A program made the translations under genes and the position numbers. DNA of 64,000 nucleotides from NCBI RefSeq assembly GCF_003268775.1, contig NZ_QLSU01000016.1:124001-188000 (forward strand), written 5' to 3'. A model generated the notes under the pieces. The model did no database searches and was not told where the DNA came from. It saw only the letters and a program-made list of their open reading frames with translations. This DNA comes from Paraburkholderia unamae. GTDB taxonomy: Bacteria > Pseudomonadota > Gammaproteobacteria > Burkholderiales > Burkholderiaceae. The stretch's first letter is position 1; the number at the start of each line of letters is the position of its first letter. Below, one piece after another: positions 25,428 through 35,664 of this stretch.

Positions 25428-25886
25428 TCACGCAGCCGCTTTGACGTCGCCGCAGAAGATATCGACCGCGCCATCCTGAGGACCGGTGCGCAGGACGATA
25501 GCGTGATCCGAAGACGTGAGTTCGGCAACCGTTGCGGGCACAATGCGCGTCATGTAGAACTGGCGAATGCCAACGCGCTCGCCGCGCACATACGGATTGC
25601 CCACGGCGTACGCCGGCGTGTCGGCGCGTTTGGCGCAACTGCCCGGATAGATGAGTACGTCGAGGTCCTCGGGCACGCTGGCCCCGGCCGGAACACCGCT
25701 CACGACGAACATCAGTTCCGCGCGCCCCGTTTGCGGAACGAGCGTCACTTGCGCGTTTTTCCCGGCATTCCACGGAGAAGCGTGCATCTGAATGGTCAGC
25801 AGATTGTTCGCCGGTTCGCCCGCCGCCGGATTGGCGGCCATGCACCCAAGCGTCACTGCCAGCGCCAGCCATCTGGAAGTTTCCAT
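25428..25886 (-). CDS. Exported hypothetical protein
   Basis: A 152-residue protein with a signal peptide (SRWLALAVTLGCMAANPAAG). The mature domain is beta-rich (LLTIQMHASPWNAGKNAQVTLVPQ, AELMFVVSGVPAGASVPEDLDVLIYPGSC) and resembles small immunoglobulin-like periplasmic domains. AGGGGGT lies upstream of ATG 25886. It converges on the cysteine-rich gene. The function is unknown; it sits between hpnJ and the steroid cluster and belongs to neither by sequence. Confidence 0.6.
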   Translation of the reverse strand: METSRWLALAVTLGCMAANPAAGEPANNLLTIQMHASPWNAGKNAQVTLVPQTGRAELMFVVSGVPAGASVPEDLDVLIYPGSCAKRADTPAYAVGNPYVRGERVGIRQFYMTRIVPATVAELTSSDHAIVLRTGPQDGAVDIFCGDVKAAA

Positions 25887-26013
25887 AGCCGACCCCCTGC
25901 CTTCGAAGCATCGCCGCCATTGCGGCAATGCCTTCACTATAGGCAAGCGGCGACCCTTTAGCCAATGCGCGAACGAATGCCTGCGAACGCAATCATCGTC
26001 GTCGTCATTGTCG

Positions 26014-26937
26014 CTAACGTCGAATGCGCAGGAAACGGGCGCTGTGCACTGCGGTAAGCGACACGGCAATCCAGATCGGACCGTAGGTCGCGAACTGGCG
26101 CGCTTCGAAATGCTCGCCCAGCAAGCTCACGGAAACGACCACGAGCAACACCGGTTCGAGGTAGCAAAGAATGCCGAACAAGCCGAGCGGCAGCACGCGG
26201 CTCGCCTTCAGATAAAACCCCTGCGCCACCGCGCTGAGCGCACCGAGCCCCGGCAACAGCACGAAGGCGAGCAACGGGCGCGGCCCGAGCAGGTCGAGCG
26301 AGCCGCCGAGCCACACTTCGAATGCGGCGACCGGCAAGAGCAGCAACATTTCGATCGCAAACGTCGCGAGCGAATCGGCGTCGATCTTGCGGCGCAACAC
26401 GAAATACAGCGGATAGCCGAACGCAACGAGCAAGGTGGGCCACGCGAGCGCGTGCGTCACGACCAGTTCGTGCGCGACGCCCGCGGCCGCACAGGCCACG
26501 GCCAGCCATTGCATCGCATCGAGCCGCTCGCGATAGTAAATGCGGCCCACCAGCACCATCACGAGCGGCAGCAGGAAGTAGCCCAGCGACACTTCCAGCA
26601 TGCGCCCGTGCAGCGGCGCCCACTGAAACAGCCACATCTGCACGCCAAGCAACGCTGCGCTGCGCACGAGGACGAACGCCGTTCGCGCGTCGCCGAGCAT
26701 GCGGGCGAACAGCGCGCGCATTTGCGCCGTGCGGCCGCGCTGCGCGAGAAGCAGCAGCGCGCCGGGCACCGTCCAGATCACGCGCCACGCGAACACGTCG
26801 AGCCCGCCCAGCGGCGCAAGCCATAACGTGTAGGCGGAGAGCAGCGCAAAGAGCGCCGACGCATTCACGGAAAGCACAATGCCGCGCCCGGTCGCCTGCT
26901 CATTCATCGATGATGGCGCAACGGAGGAAGCCGACAT
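26014..26937 (-). CDS. rarD: EamA family transporter RarD-like
   Basis: A 307-residue RarD-type EamA transporter with ten predicted membrane segments. Typical features are LSAYTLWLAPLGGLDVFAWRVIWTVPGALLLL at the start, GYFLLPLVMVLVGRIYYRERLDAMQWLAV in the middle, and LGLFGILCYLEPVLLVVVSVSLLGE near the end. RarD proteins are linked to chloramphenicol sensitivity, but their natural substrate is unclear. The ATG shares a base with the thiolase stop (TGATG), so it is the last gene of the long steroid operon, which is odd for a general exporter. It may export a steroid-pathway by-product. Confidence 0.75.
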   Translation of the reverse strand: MSASSVAPSSMNEQATGRGIVLSVNASALFALLSAYTLWLAPLGGLDVFAWRVIWTVPGALLLLAQRGRTAQMRALFARMLGDARTAFVLVRSAALLGVQMWLFQWAPLHGRMLEVSLGYFLLPLVMVLVGRIYYRERLDAMQWLAVACAAAGVAHELVVTHALAWPTLLVAFGYPLYFVLRRKIDADSLATFAIEMLLLLPVAAFEVWLGGSLDLLGPRPLLAFVLLPGLGALSAVAQGFYLKASRVLPLGLFGILCYLEPVLLVVVSVSLLGEHFEARQFATYGPIWIAVSLTAVHSARFLRIRR

Positions 26938-28145
26938 CAGGCGGGCAATACCTCGAACAGCCCTGCCACCCCCATGCCGCCGCCCACGCACATGCTCACC
27001 ACCACATGGCGCACGCCGCGCCGGCGGCCTTCGAGCAGCGCATGGCCGACCATGCGCGCGCCGGACATCCCGAACGGATGCCCGACGGCAATCGCGCCGC
27101 CGTTCACATTCAGACGGTCGGCGGGAATGCCGAGGCGGTCCCGGCAGTAGATCACCTGGCAGGCGAACGCCTCGTTGAGCTCCCACAGCCCGATATCGTT
27201 CACGCCCAGCCCGTGGCGCTCCAGCAGCTTGGGAATGGCGAACACGGGGCCGATGCCCATTTCCTCCGGCGCGCAACCGGCCACGGCAATGCCGCGATAC
27301 GCACCGAGCGGGCGCAAGCCACGCCGCTTCGCTTCCTCCGCCGACATGACGACGGACGCCGACGCGCCATCCGAAAGCTGCGAAGCGTTGCCCGCCGTGA
27401 TGCATTCGCCCTGCGCCGCCCACTGCCCGCCGCCCCACACCGGGCGCAGCTTCGCAAGCGACTCCGCGCTCGTATCGGGGCGATTGCCTTCGTCGCGCGT
27501 GAGCGTCACGCTCTCATGGCCGGTGGCGTTGCCTTCCTTGTCGAAGAGTTGACGCCGCGTCGCGAGCGGCACGATCTCGTCGTCGAACAAGCCCGCTTCC
27601 TGGGCCGCCGCCACGCGTTGCTGGCTTTGCAGCGCGTACTCGTCCTGCTGCGCGCGCGAGATGCCGTAGCGGGCCGCCACGACTTCGGCGGTTTCGATCA
27701 TCTGGATATAGGCCGCGGGCGATGCCGCGAGCACCGCTTCCGACTGCGCGCGGTAGGTATTCTTGTGGCGATTCTGCACGAGCGAGATCGATTCGAGCCC
27801 GCCCGCCACGGCAATGCGGTGCTCGCCCGTCATTACGCTCTTCGCCGCCGTCGCGATCGCGACCAGCCCCGAGGCGCACATGCGGTCGATCGCCATGCCG
27901 CCCACGCTTTGCGGCAAACCCGCCGTATAGGCACACAGCCGCCCGAGGTTGTAGCCCTGGGTACCCTGCTGCGCCGCGACGCCGAGCACGATGTCGTCGA
28001 CTTCGCTGCCCTCCACGCCGGCCTTGCGCAGCGCCTCGCGAATCACATGGCCGCCGAGCACGGGCGCTTCGGTGTCGTTGAACGCGCCGCGAAAGGCCTT
28101 GCCGATCGGCGTGCGCGCGGTAGAAACAATGACGGCGTCCTGCAT
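26937..28145 (-). CDS. Acetyl-CoA acyltransferase (thiolase)
   Basis: A 402-residue thiolase of the FadA/AtoB fold. The nucleophilic Cys lies in IDRMCASGLVAIATAAKSV, the histidine in NVNGGAIAVGHPFGMSGARM, and the second Cys/Gly loop in VVSMCVGGGMGVA. ATG 28145 is preceded by GGGAG at 7 bases. It cleaves 3-oxoacyl-CoA with CoA. It differs from the FadA6-like thiolase encoded upstream in the same operon, so it probably serves another beta-oxidation round, for example of the steroid side chain or the ring-opened C/D product. Its exact substrate is unknown. Confidence 0.85.
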   Translation of the reverse strand: MQDAVIVSTARTPIGKAFRGAFNDTEAPVLGGHVIREALRKAGVEGSEVDDIVLGVAAQQGTQGYNLGRLCAYTAGLPQSVGGMAIDRMCASGLVAIATAAKSVMTGEHRIAVAGGLESISLVQNRHKNTYRAQSEAVLAASPAAYIQMIETAEVVAARYGISRAQQDEYALQSQQRVAAAQEAGLFDDEIVPLATRRQLFDKEGNATGHESVTLTRDEGNRPDTSAESLAKLRPVWGGGQWAAQGECITAGNASQLSDGASASVVMSAEEAKRRGLRPLGAYRGIAVAGCAPEEMGIGPVFAIPKLLERHGLGVNDIGLWELNEAFACQVIYCRDRLGIPADRLNVNGGAIAVGHPFGMSGARMVGHALLEGRRRGVRHVVVSMCVGGGMGVAGLFEVLPA

Positions 28146-28164
28146 GACCACTCCCTGATAAACG

Positions 28165-28626
<462 letters not shown>

Positions 28627-28634
28627 CCTGAACC

Positions 28635-29426
28635 TCACGCATGCTGCGAGCTGACCGAAATGGTTTCGCCCGTCATGTACGACGAATAGTCGCTCGCGAG
28701 GAACACCATCACGTTAGCCACTTCCCACGGTTCCGCGCCGCGCCCGAACGCTTCGCGCTGCGCGAGCGAAGCAAGCAGTTCCTCGGAAGCCGACTTCTTC
28801 AGGAACGCGTGAATGGCAATGCTCGGGGCCACCGCGTTGATGCGCACGCCGTGCTCCGCCGCTTCGAGCGCCGCGCAGCGCGTGAACGCCATCACGCCCG
28901 CCTTGGCGGCCGCGTAGTGCGCCTGCTCCGCCTGCGCGCGCCAGCCCAGGACCGAAGCGTTATTGACGATCACGCCACGCCCGCGCGGCTGCATCACCCG
29001 GAGCGCGGCGCGCGTCATGCGGAACGTGCCGGTGAGCGTGATGTCGAGCACCCGCTGCCACTCTTCGTCGCTCATGTCCACCACGCGGCAGCTCGTGCCG
29101 AGCCCGGCGTTGTTGACGAGCACGTCAATGCCGTCCATCTGCTCATGCGCCGCGCTCACGAGCGCCTGCACGTCGCCTTCCTGGCTCACGTCGCACAGCC
29201 GCCCATACACGGACTGGAGACCCGTTTCGCGGCGCAAGGTCTCGACGGCCTCGTTCAGCCGCCGCTCGTGCACGTCGGACACGAACAGCGCACGGCAACC
29301 CTCCTCCGCGCAACGGCGCGCCACCGCAAAGCCAATGCCCGCGCCCGCCGCCGCCGTGACCAGCACGGACTTGCCGCGCAGCAGGCCGTGCCCCGCCACA
29401 TACTCCGGAACGTCTTTCATCGTCAT
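28635..29426 (-). CDS. ipdF: Short-chain dehydrogenase IpdF-like (HIP-CoA pathway)
   Basis: A 263-residue SDR that closely resembles mycobacterial IpdF along its length: GHGLLRGKSVLVTAAAGAGIG, VIVNNASVLGWRAQ, HYAAAKAGVMAFTRC and a C-terminal DYSSYMTGETISVSSQH. The nucleotide loop is TAAAGAGIG and the catalytic Ser-Tyr-Lys are in NNASVLGW and HYAAAKAG. IpdF oxidises the 5-hydroxyl of the hydroxylated HIP-CoA intermediate during C/D-ring degradation of steroids. It is in one operon with ipdA, ipdB, ipdC and echA20. The assignment rests on remembered sequence similarity and context. Confidence 0.85.
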   Translation of the reverse strand: MTMKDVPEYVAGHGLLRGKSVLVTAAAGAGIGFAVARRCAEEGCRALFVSDVHERRLNEAVETLRRETGLQSVYGRLCDVSQEGDVQALVSAAHEQMDGIDVLVNNAGLGTSCRVVDMSDEEWQRVLDITLTGTFRMTRAALRVMQPRGRGVIVNNASVLGWRAQAEQAHYAAAKAGVMAFTRCAALEAAEHGVRINAVAPSIAIHAFLKKSASEELLASLAQREAFGRGAEPWEVANVMVFLASDYSSYMTGETISVSSQHA

Positions 29427-29447
29427 CCCCTCTCTCCTGTCGCGTCG

Positions 29448-30323
29448 TCAGGCGCCGTAGACCTTCTGCGGCGGCACACCGCGCTCGATCAGAGCGTCGA
29501 TCACGTTGCCAAGCTCCGCCGGCGACCAGCGCGCGCCCTTGTCCACGATCTCGCCGGTGCGCCAGCCGTCGGCCACCGAAATCTCGCCGCCTTTCGCCTC
29601 GAAACAACGCCCCGTCACATGGCGCGAGAGCGGACTGCCGAGCCACACCACGAGTTGCGCGACGTTCATCGGGTCCCACACGTCGAACCCGCTCTCGGGC
29701 TTCTTCACCATGTCGGGCATCGCGCCTTCCGTCATGGACGTGCGCGCGGCCGGCGCGAGGCAGTTCACCGTCACGCCGTAGCGCGCGAGTTCCGCCGCCT
29801 GCACGAGCGTGAGCGCGGCGATGCCGCCTTTGGCCGCCACATAGTTCGACTGGCCGATCGAGCCTTGCAAGCCCGCGCCCGAACTCGTGTTGATGATGCG
29901 GGCGTCCACGGCTTGCCCCGCCTTGGCTGCATCGCGCCAGCGACGCCCCAGCACGTTGGCGAGGCAAAAGTGGCCCCGCAGATGCACGCGCATGACGGCG
30001 TCCCAGTCCTCCTCGGTGAGCGAAAGGAACATGCGGTCGCGCAGAATGCCCGCGTTATTGACCAGCACATGGACTTCGCCGAACGCGTCGAGCGCCGTGT
30101 CGACGATCGCCTGTGCGCCCGCCATGCTCGTGATGTCCCCGTCGCTGGCGATGGCGCGGCCGCCAAGGCCGTGAATTTCCGCCACGACGCCTTGCGCGGC
30201 GTCGAGCCGGATATCGTTGACGACGACCGCCGCGCCGTGCGCGGCGAACGACAATGCGTACGCGCGCCCGAGGCCGCCGCCCGCGCCCGTGACGATCACG
30301 GTGCGATTCTCACAAATGCTCAT
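29448..30323 (-). CDS. Short-chain dehydrogenase, (3R)-hydroxyacyl-CoA type
   Basis: A 291-residue SDR of the multifunctional-protein/17beta-HSD4 type. It has IVTGAGGGLGRAYALSFAAHGA, NNAGILRDRMFLSLTEEDWD and the catalytic TSSGAGLQGSIGQSNYVAAKGG. A C-terminal extension (about residues 255-291, DKGARWSPAELGNVIDALIERG) is found in steroid-cluster relatives. Such enzymes oxidise (3R)-hydroxyacyl-CoA esters or 17beta-hydroxysteroids. It lies between fadA6 and ipdF, so a beta-oxidation dehydrogenation in the C/D-ring or side-chain route is likely. Which one is not settled. Confidence 0.8.
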   Translation of the reverse strand: MSICENRTVIVTGAGGGLGRAYALSFAAHGAAVVVNDIRLDAAQGVVAEIHGLGGRAIASDGDITSMAGAQAIVDTALDAFGEVHVLVNNAGILRDRMFLSLTEEDWDAVMRVHLRGHFCLANVLGRRWRDAAKAGQAVDARIINTSSGAGLQGSIGQSNYVAAKGGIAALTLVQAAELARYGVTVNCLAPAARTSMTEGAMPDMVKKPESGFDVWDPMNVAQLVVWLGSPLSRHVTGRCFEAKGGEISVADGWRTGEIVDKGARWSPAELGNVIDALIERGVPPQKVYGA

Positions 30324-30342
30324 TTCCCGTTACCCCGCAAAT

Positions 30343-31497
30343 TCAAAGCCGCTCGATCACCGTGACGTTCGCCTGCCCGCCGCCCTCGCACATCGTTTGC
30401 AGACCGAAGCGTCCGCCCGTGCGTTCGAGTTCGTGGAGCAAGGTCGTCATCAGCTTCGCGCCGCTCGCGCCGAGCGGATGCCCCAGCGCAATCGCGCCGC
30501 CGTTGACGTTCGTTCGCTCGTGCGCGTAACCCGTTTCCTTGAGCCAGGCCATCACAACCGACGCGAAGGCCTCGTTGATCTCGACGAGGTCGATGTCGTC
30601 CAGGCGCAAGCCGCAGCGCTTGAGCGCATGCCGCGTGGCCGGAATTGGCGCGGTCAGATGCCAGATCGGGTCGTCGGCCAGCACGCTCATGTGGTGGATG
30701 CGCGCGCGCGGCGTGAGCCCATAGCGCTTGAGCGCGCGCTCCGACACGACGAGCACCGCCGCAGCGGCGTCGCATGTCGAACTCGATACGCCCGCGGTAA
30801 TCGCGGGATACGCCGGATCGACGCTCGCCAGCGTCGCCATTTTTTCGAGCGTCGTCTCGCGAGCGGTTTCGTCCATCGCGAGCCGTCCCTCCACGGGCAC
30901 CACCTCGCGCGCGAAGCGGCCCTCGGACATCGCCTGCAACGCACGCCGGTGGCTCTCCAGCGCGAACGATTCCATCGCCTCGCGTGAAATCTCCCAGTGA
31001 TCGGCAATGCGCTGCGCGGCGTAGAACTGGTTGACGGGCGCGTCGCCGAAGCGCCGCTGCCAGCCCGCGCTCTCTGCAAACGGTGTGGTAAAGCCAAGCG
31101 GCTGACCCGCGAGCATCGCCGACGAAATCGGCACGCTCGACATGGTTTGGACACCGCCCGCCAGCACGACGTCCTGCGTGCCGCTCATCACAGCCTGGGC
31201 CGCGAAATGAATGGCCTGCTGGGACGAGCCGCACTGGCGGTCGACCGTGGTGCCGGGCACGTTGAGCGGCATGCCCGCCGCCAGCCACGAGGTGCGCGCG
31301 ATATTGCCCGCGAGCGGGCCGATCGTGTCCACGCAGCCGAACACGACGTCGTCGTAGTCCTCGGCCGGAATCGCATTGCGCCCGACCATGGCCCCGATCA
31401 CATGCGCGCCGAGGTCCGCGCCGTGCATGTCCGCGAGCGACCCGCGGCGCTTGCCGGTGGGCGAGCGCAAGGCATCGACGATATAGGCTTCTGCCAT
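30343..31497 (-). CDS. fadA6: Thiolase FadA6-like
   Basis: A 384-residue thiolase closely similar to mycobacterial FadA6. Matching stretches are the opening AEAYIVDALRSPTGKRRG, VPGTTVDRQCGSSQQAIHFAAQAVMSGT with the nucleophilic Cys, GGAIALGHPLGASGAK and the end LQTMCEGGGQANVTVIERL. FadA6 performs a thiolytic step in the breakdown of the steroid C/D rings. It starts 2 bases from the stop of the upstream acyl-CoA dehydrogenase gene, in the ipd operon. A visible ribosome site is weak, consistent with coupling to the upstream gene. Confidence 0.88.
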   Translation of the reverse strand: MAEAYIVDALRSPTGKRRGSLADMHGADLGAHVIGAMVGRNAIPAEDYDDVVFGCVDTIGPLAGNIARTSWLAAGMPLNVPGTTVDRQCGSSQQAIHFAAQAVMSGTQDVVLAGGVQTMSSVPISSAMLAGQPLGFTTPFAESAGWQRRFGDAPVNQFYAAQRIADHWEISREAMESFALESHRRALQAMSEGRFAREVVPVEGRLAMDETARETTLEKMATLASVDPAYPAITAGVSSSTCDAAAAVLVVSERALKRYGLTPRARIHHMSVLADDPIWHLTAPIPATRHALKRCGLRLDDIDLVEINEAFASVVMAWLKETGYAHERTNVNGGAIALGHPLGASGAKLMTTLLHELERTGGRFGLQTMCEGGGQANVTVIERL

Positions 31498-31499
31498 GC

Positions 31500-32582
31500 T
31501 CAGGATTCCGTAGTGTCGTTGAAGGAGGCGAGCGGGCCGAGCGGTGCGCGCGCGCCGAGCAGCACGGCGGCCATGCGGTCCTTGTGAAACGCGCGGTCGC
31601 CCCATGCGGCGTCCAGCGCCCACGCGCGCTTGGCGTACATTTGCAGGTCCACCTCCCACGTGTAGCCCATCGCGCCATGCACCTGAATGCCCTTGCGCGC
31701 GGCGACCCACGCCGCGTCCGCACATGCGAGCTTCGCGTGCGAGGCGAGCAGCGCGCGCTGTGCGCTGCCGTGCGCGAGCGCATAGGCCGCCTGATACAGC
31801 ACCGGCCGCGCGAACTCGATTTTGGTGACCACGTCGGCGAGGTGATGCTTGACGGCCTGGAACGAGCCGATCGGCCTGCCGAACTGCTTGCGCTGCGCCA
31901 CATAGTCGACGGAGATGTCGACCATGCGCTGCGCGAGGCCGACGAGTTGCCCGGCGACATTGACCGTGCCGCGGTCGAGCGCTTCGTCCCACAACGCCTT
32001 GCCCGCCTGCGCGTTCGCCACGCACGTCGCCTTCGTGGGTTCCCAGCGCACCTGCGCGAGCCTTCTCGATCCGTCGATGCTTGCCTGCGCAACCACTTCG
32101 ACGGCATCACGCGTCACCGCGTGCAATTCCACACCGTCCGCGACGGGATGCGCGAGCAGCAGCAGGTCGGCGAGCCCCGCGTCGGCCACCCAGGGATTCA
32201 CGGGATGGCCCACGGCAATGCGGCAACTCCCGTCGGCAATGCGCGGCAGCCACGTGGCGCGCACGGCGTTGTCCGCAGGCAGCCCCGCGAGCAGCCCTGC
32301 GCCCACGTAAGCGGCGTCGGCCAGCGAATCGGGAATGGCGTAGTAGCCGAGCTCCTGCGTCATCAGCGCCCAGTCGATGTCGCCAAGACCCAGGCCGCCT
32401 TCCGCCTCCGGCACCGAGAGGGCGGTGAGGCCCTGGGCCGCCATCATCTTGCGCAGTTCCGGCGAGCGTCCGCCGTCGGTTTCCCAGATATCGCGCAGCG
32501 TGTCGGGCGCGACCTCGCTCATGAGGAACCGGCTCACCGAGTCGCGAAACGCGATCTGTTCATTCGTAAAAGTGAAGTCCAT
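31500..32582 (-). CDS. Acyl-CoA dehydrogenase-like subunit lacking the usual catalytic Glu
   Basis: A 360-residue acyl-CoA dehydrogenase-fold protein of the FadE31/FadE32-like group in steroid clusters. The FAD and tetramer contacts are recognisable (VDYVAQRKQFGRPIGSFQAVKHHLAD, GIQVHGAMGYTWEVDLQMYAKRA). The C-terminal position where IYEGT normally gives the base reads WGDRAF, so the common glutamate is absent. ATG 32582 has GGAGA upstream. It is adjacent (14 bases) to a second acyl-CoA dehydrogenase gene, which suggests an alpha2beta2 enzyme as in mycobacterial ChsE complexes. The partner and substrate are inferred. Confidence 0.75.
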   Translation of the reverse strand: MDFTFTNEQIAFRDSVSRFLMSEVAPDTLRDIWETDGGRSPELRKMMAAQGLTALSVPEAEGGLGLGDIDWALMTQELGYYAIPDSLADAAYVGAGLLAGLPADNAVRATWLPRIADGSCRIAVGHPVNPWVADAGLADLLLLAHPVADGVELHAVTRDAVEVVAQASIDGSRRLAQVRWEPTKATCVANAQAGKALWDEALDRGTVNVAGQLVGLAQRMVDISVDYVAQRKQFGRPIGSFQAVKHHLADVVTKIEFARPVLYQAAYALAHGSAQRALLASHAKLACADAAWVAARKGIQVHGAMGYTWEVDLQMYAKRAWALDAAWGDRAFHKDRMAAVLLGARAPLGPLASFNDTTES

Positions 32583-32596
32583 CGGATAGTCTCCGG

Positions 32597-33757
<1,161 letters not shown>

Positions 33758-33770
33758 CCGCACCCTCGCT

Positions 33771-34526
33771 CTAGAATTTCGCCTGCCGCTTCTCGACGAA
33801 CGCATGCCGCGTTTCCGCCGAGTCCGTGTTCATATAGGCCTGCAATGTGAAGCCCTGCTCCCACCGGTACTTGTCTTCGAGATTGCCGTCCTCGATACCG
33901 CTCAATGCCTCTTTCGCAATGCGAATCATCGCGGGACTCTTCGCGGCGATCTGCCGGGCGATGTCGAGCGCCGTCTCGCGCAGCTTCTCGCGCGGCACCA
34001 CGCGCTCGATCGCACGCAGCGCGAACGCTTCGCTCGCGCTCACCATCGACCCCGTGAAGAACAGATAGCGGGTCTTCTGCACACCGAACATGCGTTGCAG
34101 GTGCGCCGCACCGCCCATCGCGCCCCGATCCACTTCGGGCAAGCCAAACGAAGCGTCCTCCGCCGCGATCACGATATCGGCCGCGCCGCAGATGCCGATG
34201 CCGCCACCCAGCACGAAGCCATGAACCGCCGCGATCACCGGCACGCGATTACGGTGCACGGCCTTGAAAGTCGCGTAGTTGCCCGCGTTGACCTCCACGA
34301 TCAGTTCGGGATGCGCGGCGAGCTCCTTGATGTCCACGCCCGCGCAAAAGCCCCGTCCCTCGCCGCGGATCACGATCACGCGCACCTCGGGCCGCTGGCC
34401 CAGCGCCTCGATTTCCTCTGCCAGCTCGCGCCAGCCCGCCGAGTTCAGCGCGTTGACGGGCGGACAATCGAGCACGACCTCCGCCACCCCGCTCTCGTGC
34501 ACGTACGTCGAAAACTGTTCTTCCAT
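33771..34526 (-). CDS. echA20: Enoyl-CoA hydratase-like hydrolase EchA20
   Basis: A 251-residue crotonase-fold protein matching mycobacterial EchA20. Shared stretches include GEGRGFCAGVDIKELAAH, VPVIAAVHGFVLGGGIGICG, EDASFGLPEVDRGAMGGAAHL and a YRWEQGFT near the end. EchA20 hydrolytically opens the D ring of the 5-oxo HIP-derived CoA ester. The oxyanion-hole glycines are kept. It sits between ipdC and fadE30 in the same operon, matching its place in the pathway (after IpdF and IpdC, before IpdAB). Start ATG 34526 trims a non-conserved upstream extension. Confidence 0.87.
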   Translation of the reverse strand: MEEQFSTYVHESGVAEVVLDCPPVNALNSAGWRELAEEIEALGQRPEVRVIVIRGEGRGFCAGVDIKELAAHPELIVEVNAGNYATFKAVHRNRVPVIAAVHGFVLGGGIGICGAADIVIAAEDASFGLPEVDRGAMGGAAHLQRMFGVQKTRYLFFTGSMVSASEAFALRAIERVVPREKLRETALDIARQIAAKSPAMIRIAKEALSGIEDGNLEDKYRWEQGFTLQAYMNTDSAETRHAFVEKRQAKF

Positions 34527-34563
34527 GTCGTTGGTCTTCCTATGCTTGTACGTTTTGTCCCGC

Positions 34564-35664
34564 TCATGCCGCTTGTGTGGAAGCGGCATTCAGGCCGCCG
34601 CAGAGCGTATCGAGCCGCGCGGCCGCTTCGCCCGCCATGCCCTCGATCACCTCGCGGCAACTCTTCAACTCGCCGATCAGCGCCGCGATCTGGCCCGCCG
34701 ACATCACGCCCTCGGCGGGTCGCCCCTCCACCATCGCGCGTTGCAGCAGCATGGGCGCGTTGGCGGCCATCACCGTTTGCGCGACGCTGCCCGCGTCGCC
34801 GCGCAAGCCCTGCCAGAGCACCCGCGCCGCTTGCGCGGCCGTCATGCCGGTTTGCGCGCGCCATGCGCGAGCGCTGCCGAGTGCGATCAAAAGGCGCCGC
34901 AACGGCGAAGCGCCTTCGAGCATCGCGAGGTATTCGTTGTCGATCATGCGTTGCGGCATGCCGTCCACGGCGTGCGACACGCGAATGCGTTCGGCGTCCT
35001 TGACCGCCAGATAGCGTTCGAGCGTCGCGCGCGGCACGCCGCTGTCGGTTGTCATGAGAAAGCGCGTGCCCATGGCGATGCCGCTCGCGCCATACGCGAG
35101 GGCCGCGAGCAGGCCGCGCCCGTCATAGAAGCCGCCCGCCGCCACCACGGGCACGTCCACCGCATCGACCACCTGTGGCAGCAGCACCGTGCTCGGCACC
35201 GCGCCCGTGTGGCCGCCGCCCTCGCCGCCTTGCACCGTGATCGCGTTCGCGCCAAGGTCGATCGCCTTGAGCGCGTGCTTGAGCGCGCCCACGGTCGGCA
35301 TGCAGACAATGCCCGCGTCGCGCAGCCGGCCGATCGTCTTTTTGTCCGGCCCGCGCCCGTAACTCACGGCGCGCACCTTGTGCCGGATCGCGAGATCGAG
35401 CAGTTGCTGCGCGTTCGGCTGGAACATGTGGAAGTTCAGGCCGAACGGCTTGTCGCCGGTAAGCGATTTCACCCGCAGGATTTCTGCTTCAATGCGATCC
35501 GCCGGAATCGTTGCGCCCGCAAGGAACCCGAAGCCGCCCGCATTGCAGGTGGCCGCGACCAGTTCGGCGCCCGCCACCCAGCCCATGGCCGTCTGCACGA
35601 TCGGATAGCGGCAGCCGAGCAGTTCCGTGAGCGGCGTGTGGAAGAGCGTTTGCGCCCCGTTCAT
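34564..35664 (-). CDS. ipdC: Nitronate-monooxygenase-like flavin enzyme IpdC
   Basis: A 366-residue FMN TIM-barrel enzyme of the nitronate monooxygenase/enoyl reductase family. FMN-site motifs are visible: MGWVAGAELVAATCNAGGFGFLAG at the N-terminus, NAITVQGGEGGGHTG in the middle, and VPVVAAGGFYDGRGLLAALAYGASGIAMGTRFL. In steroid clusters this family member is IpdC, which dehydrogenates the 5-oxo HIP-CoA intermediate before ring opening. Its ATG overlaps the upstream hydratase stop by 4 bases. The position between echA20 and another hydratase supports the IpdC call over a true nitronate oxidase. Confidence 0.82.
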   Translation of the reverse strand: MNGAQTLFHTPLTELLGCRYPIVQTAMGWVAGAELVAATCNAGGFGFLAGATIPADRIEAEILRVKSLTGDKPFGLNFHMFQPNAQQLLDLAIRHKVRAVSYGRGPDKKTIGRLRDAGIVCMPTVGALKHALKAIDLGANAITVQGGEGGGHTGAVPSTVLLPQVVDAVDVPVVAAGGFYDGRGLLAALAYGASGIAMGTRFLMTTDSGVPRATLERYLAVKDAERIRVSHAVDGMPQRMIDNEYLAMLEGASPLRRLLIALGSARAWRAQTGMTAAQAARVLWQGLRGDAGSVAQTVMAANAPMLLQRAMVEGRPAEGVMSAGQIAALIGELKSCREVIEGMAGEAAARLDTLCGGLNAASTQAA

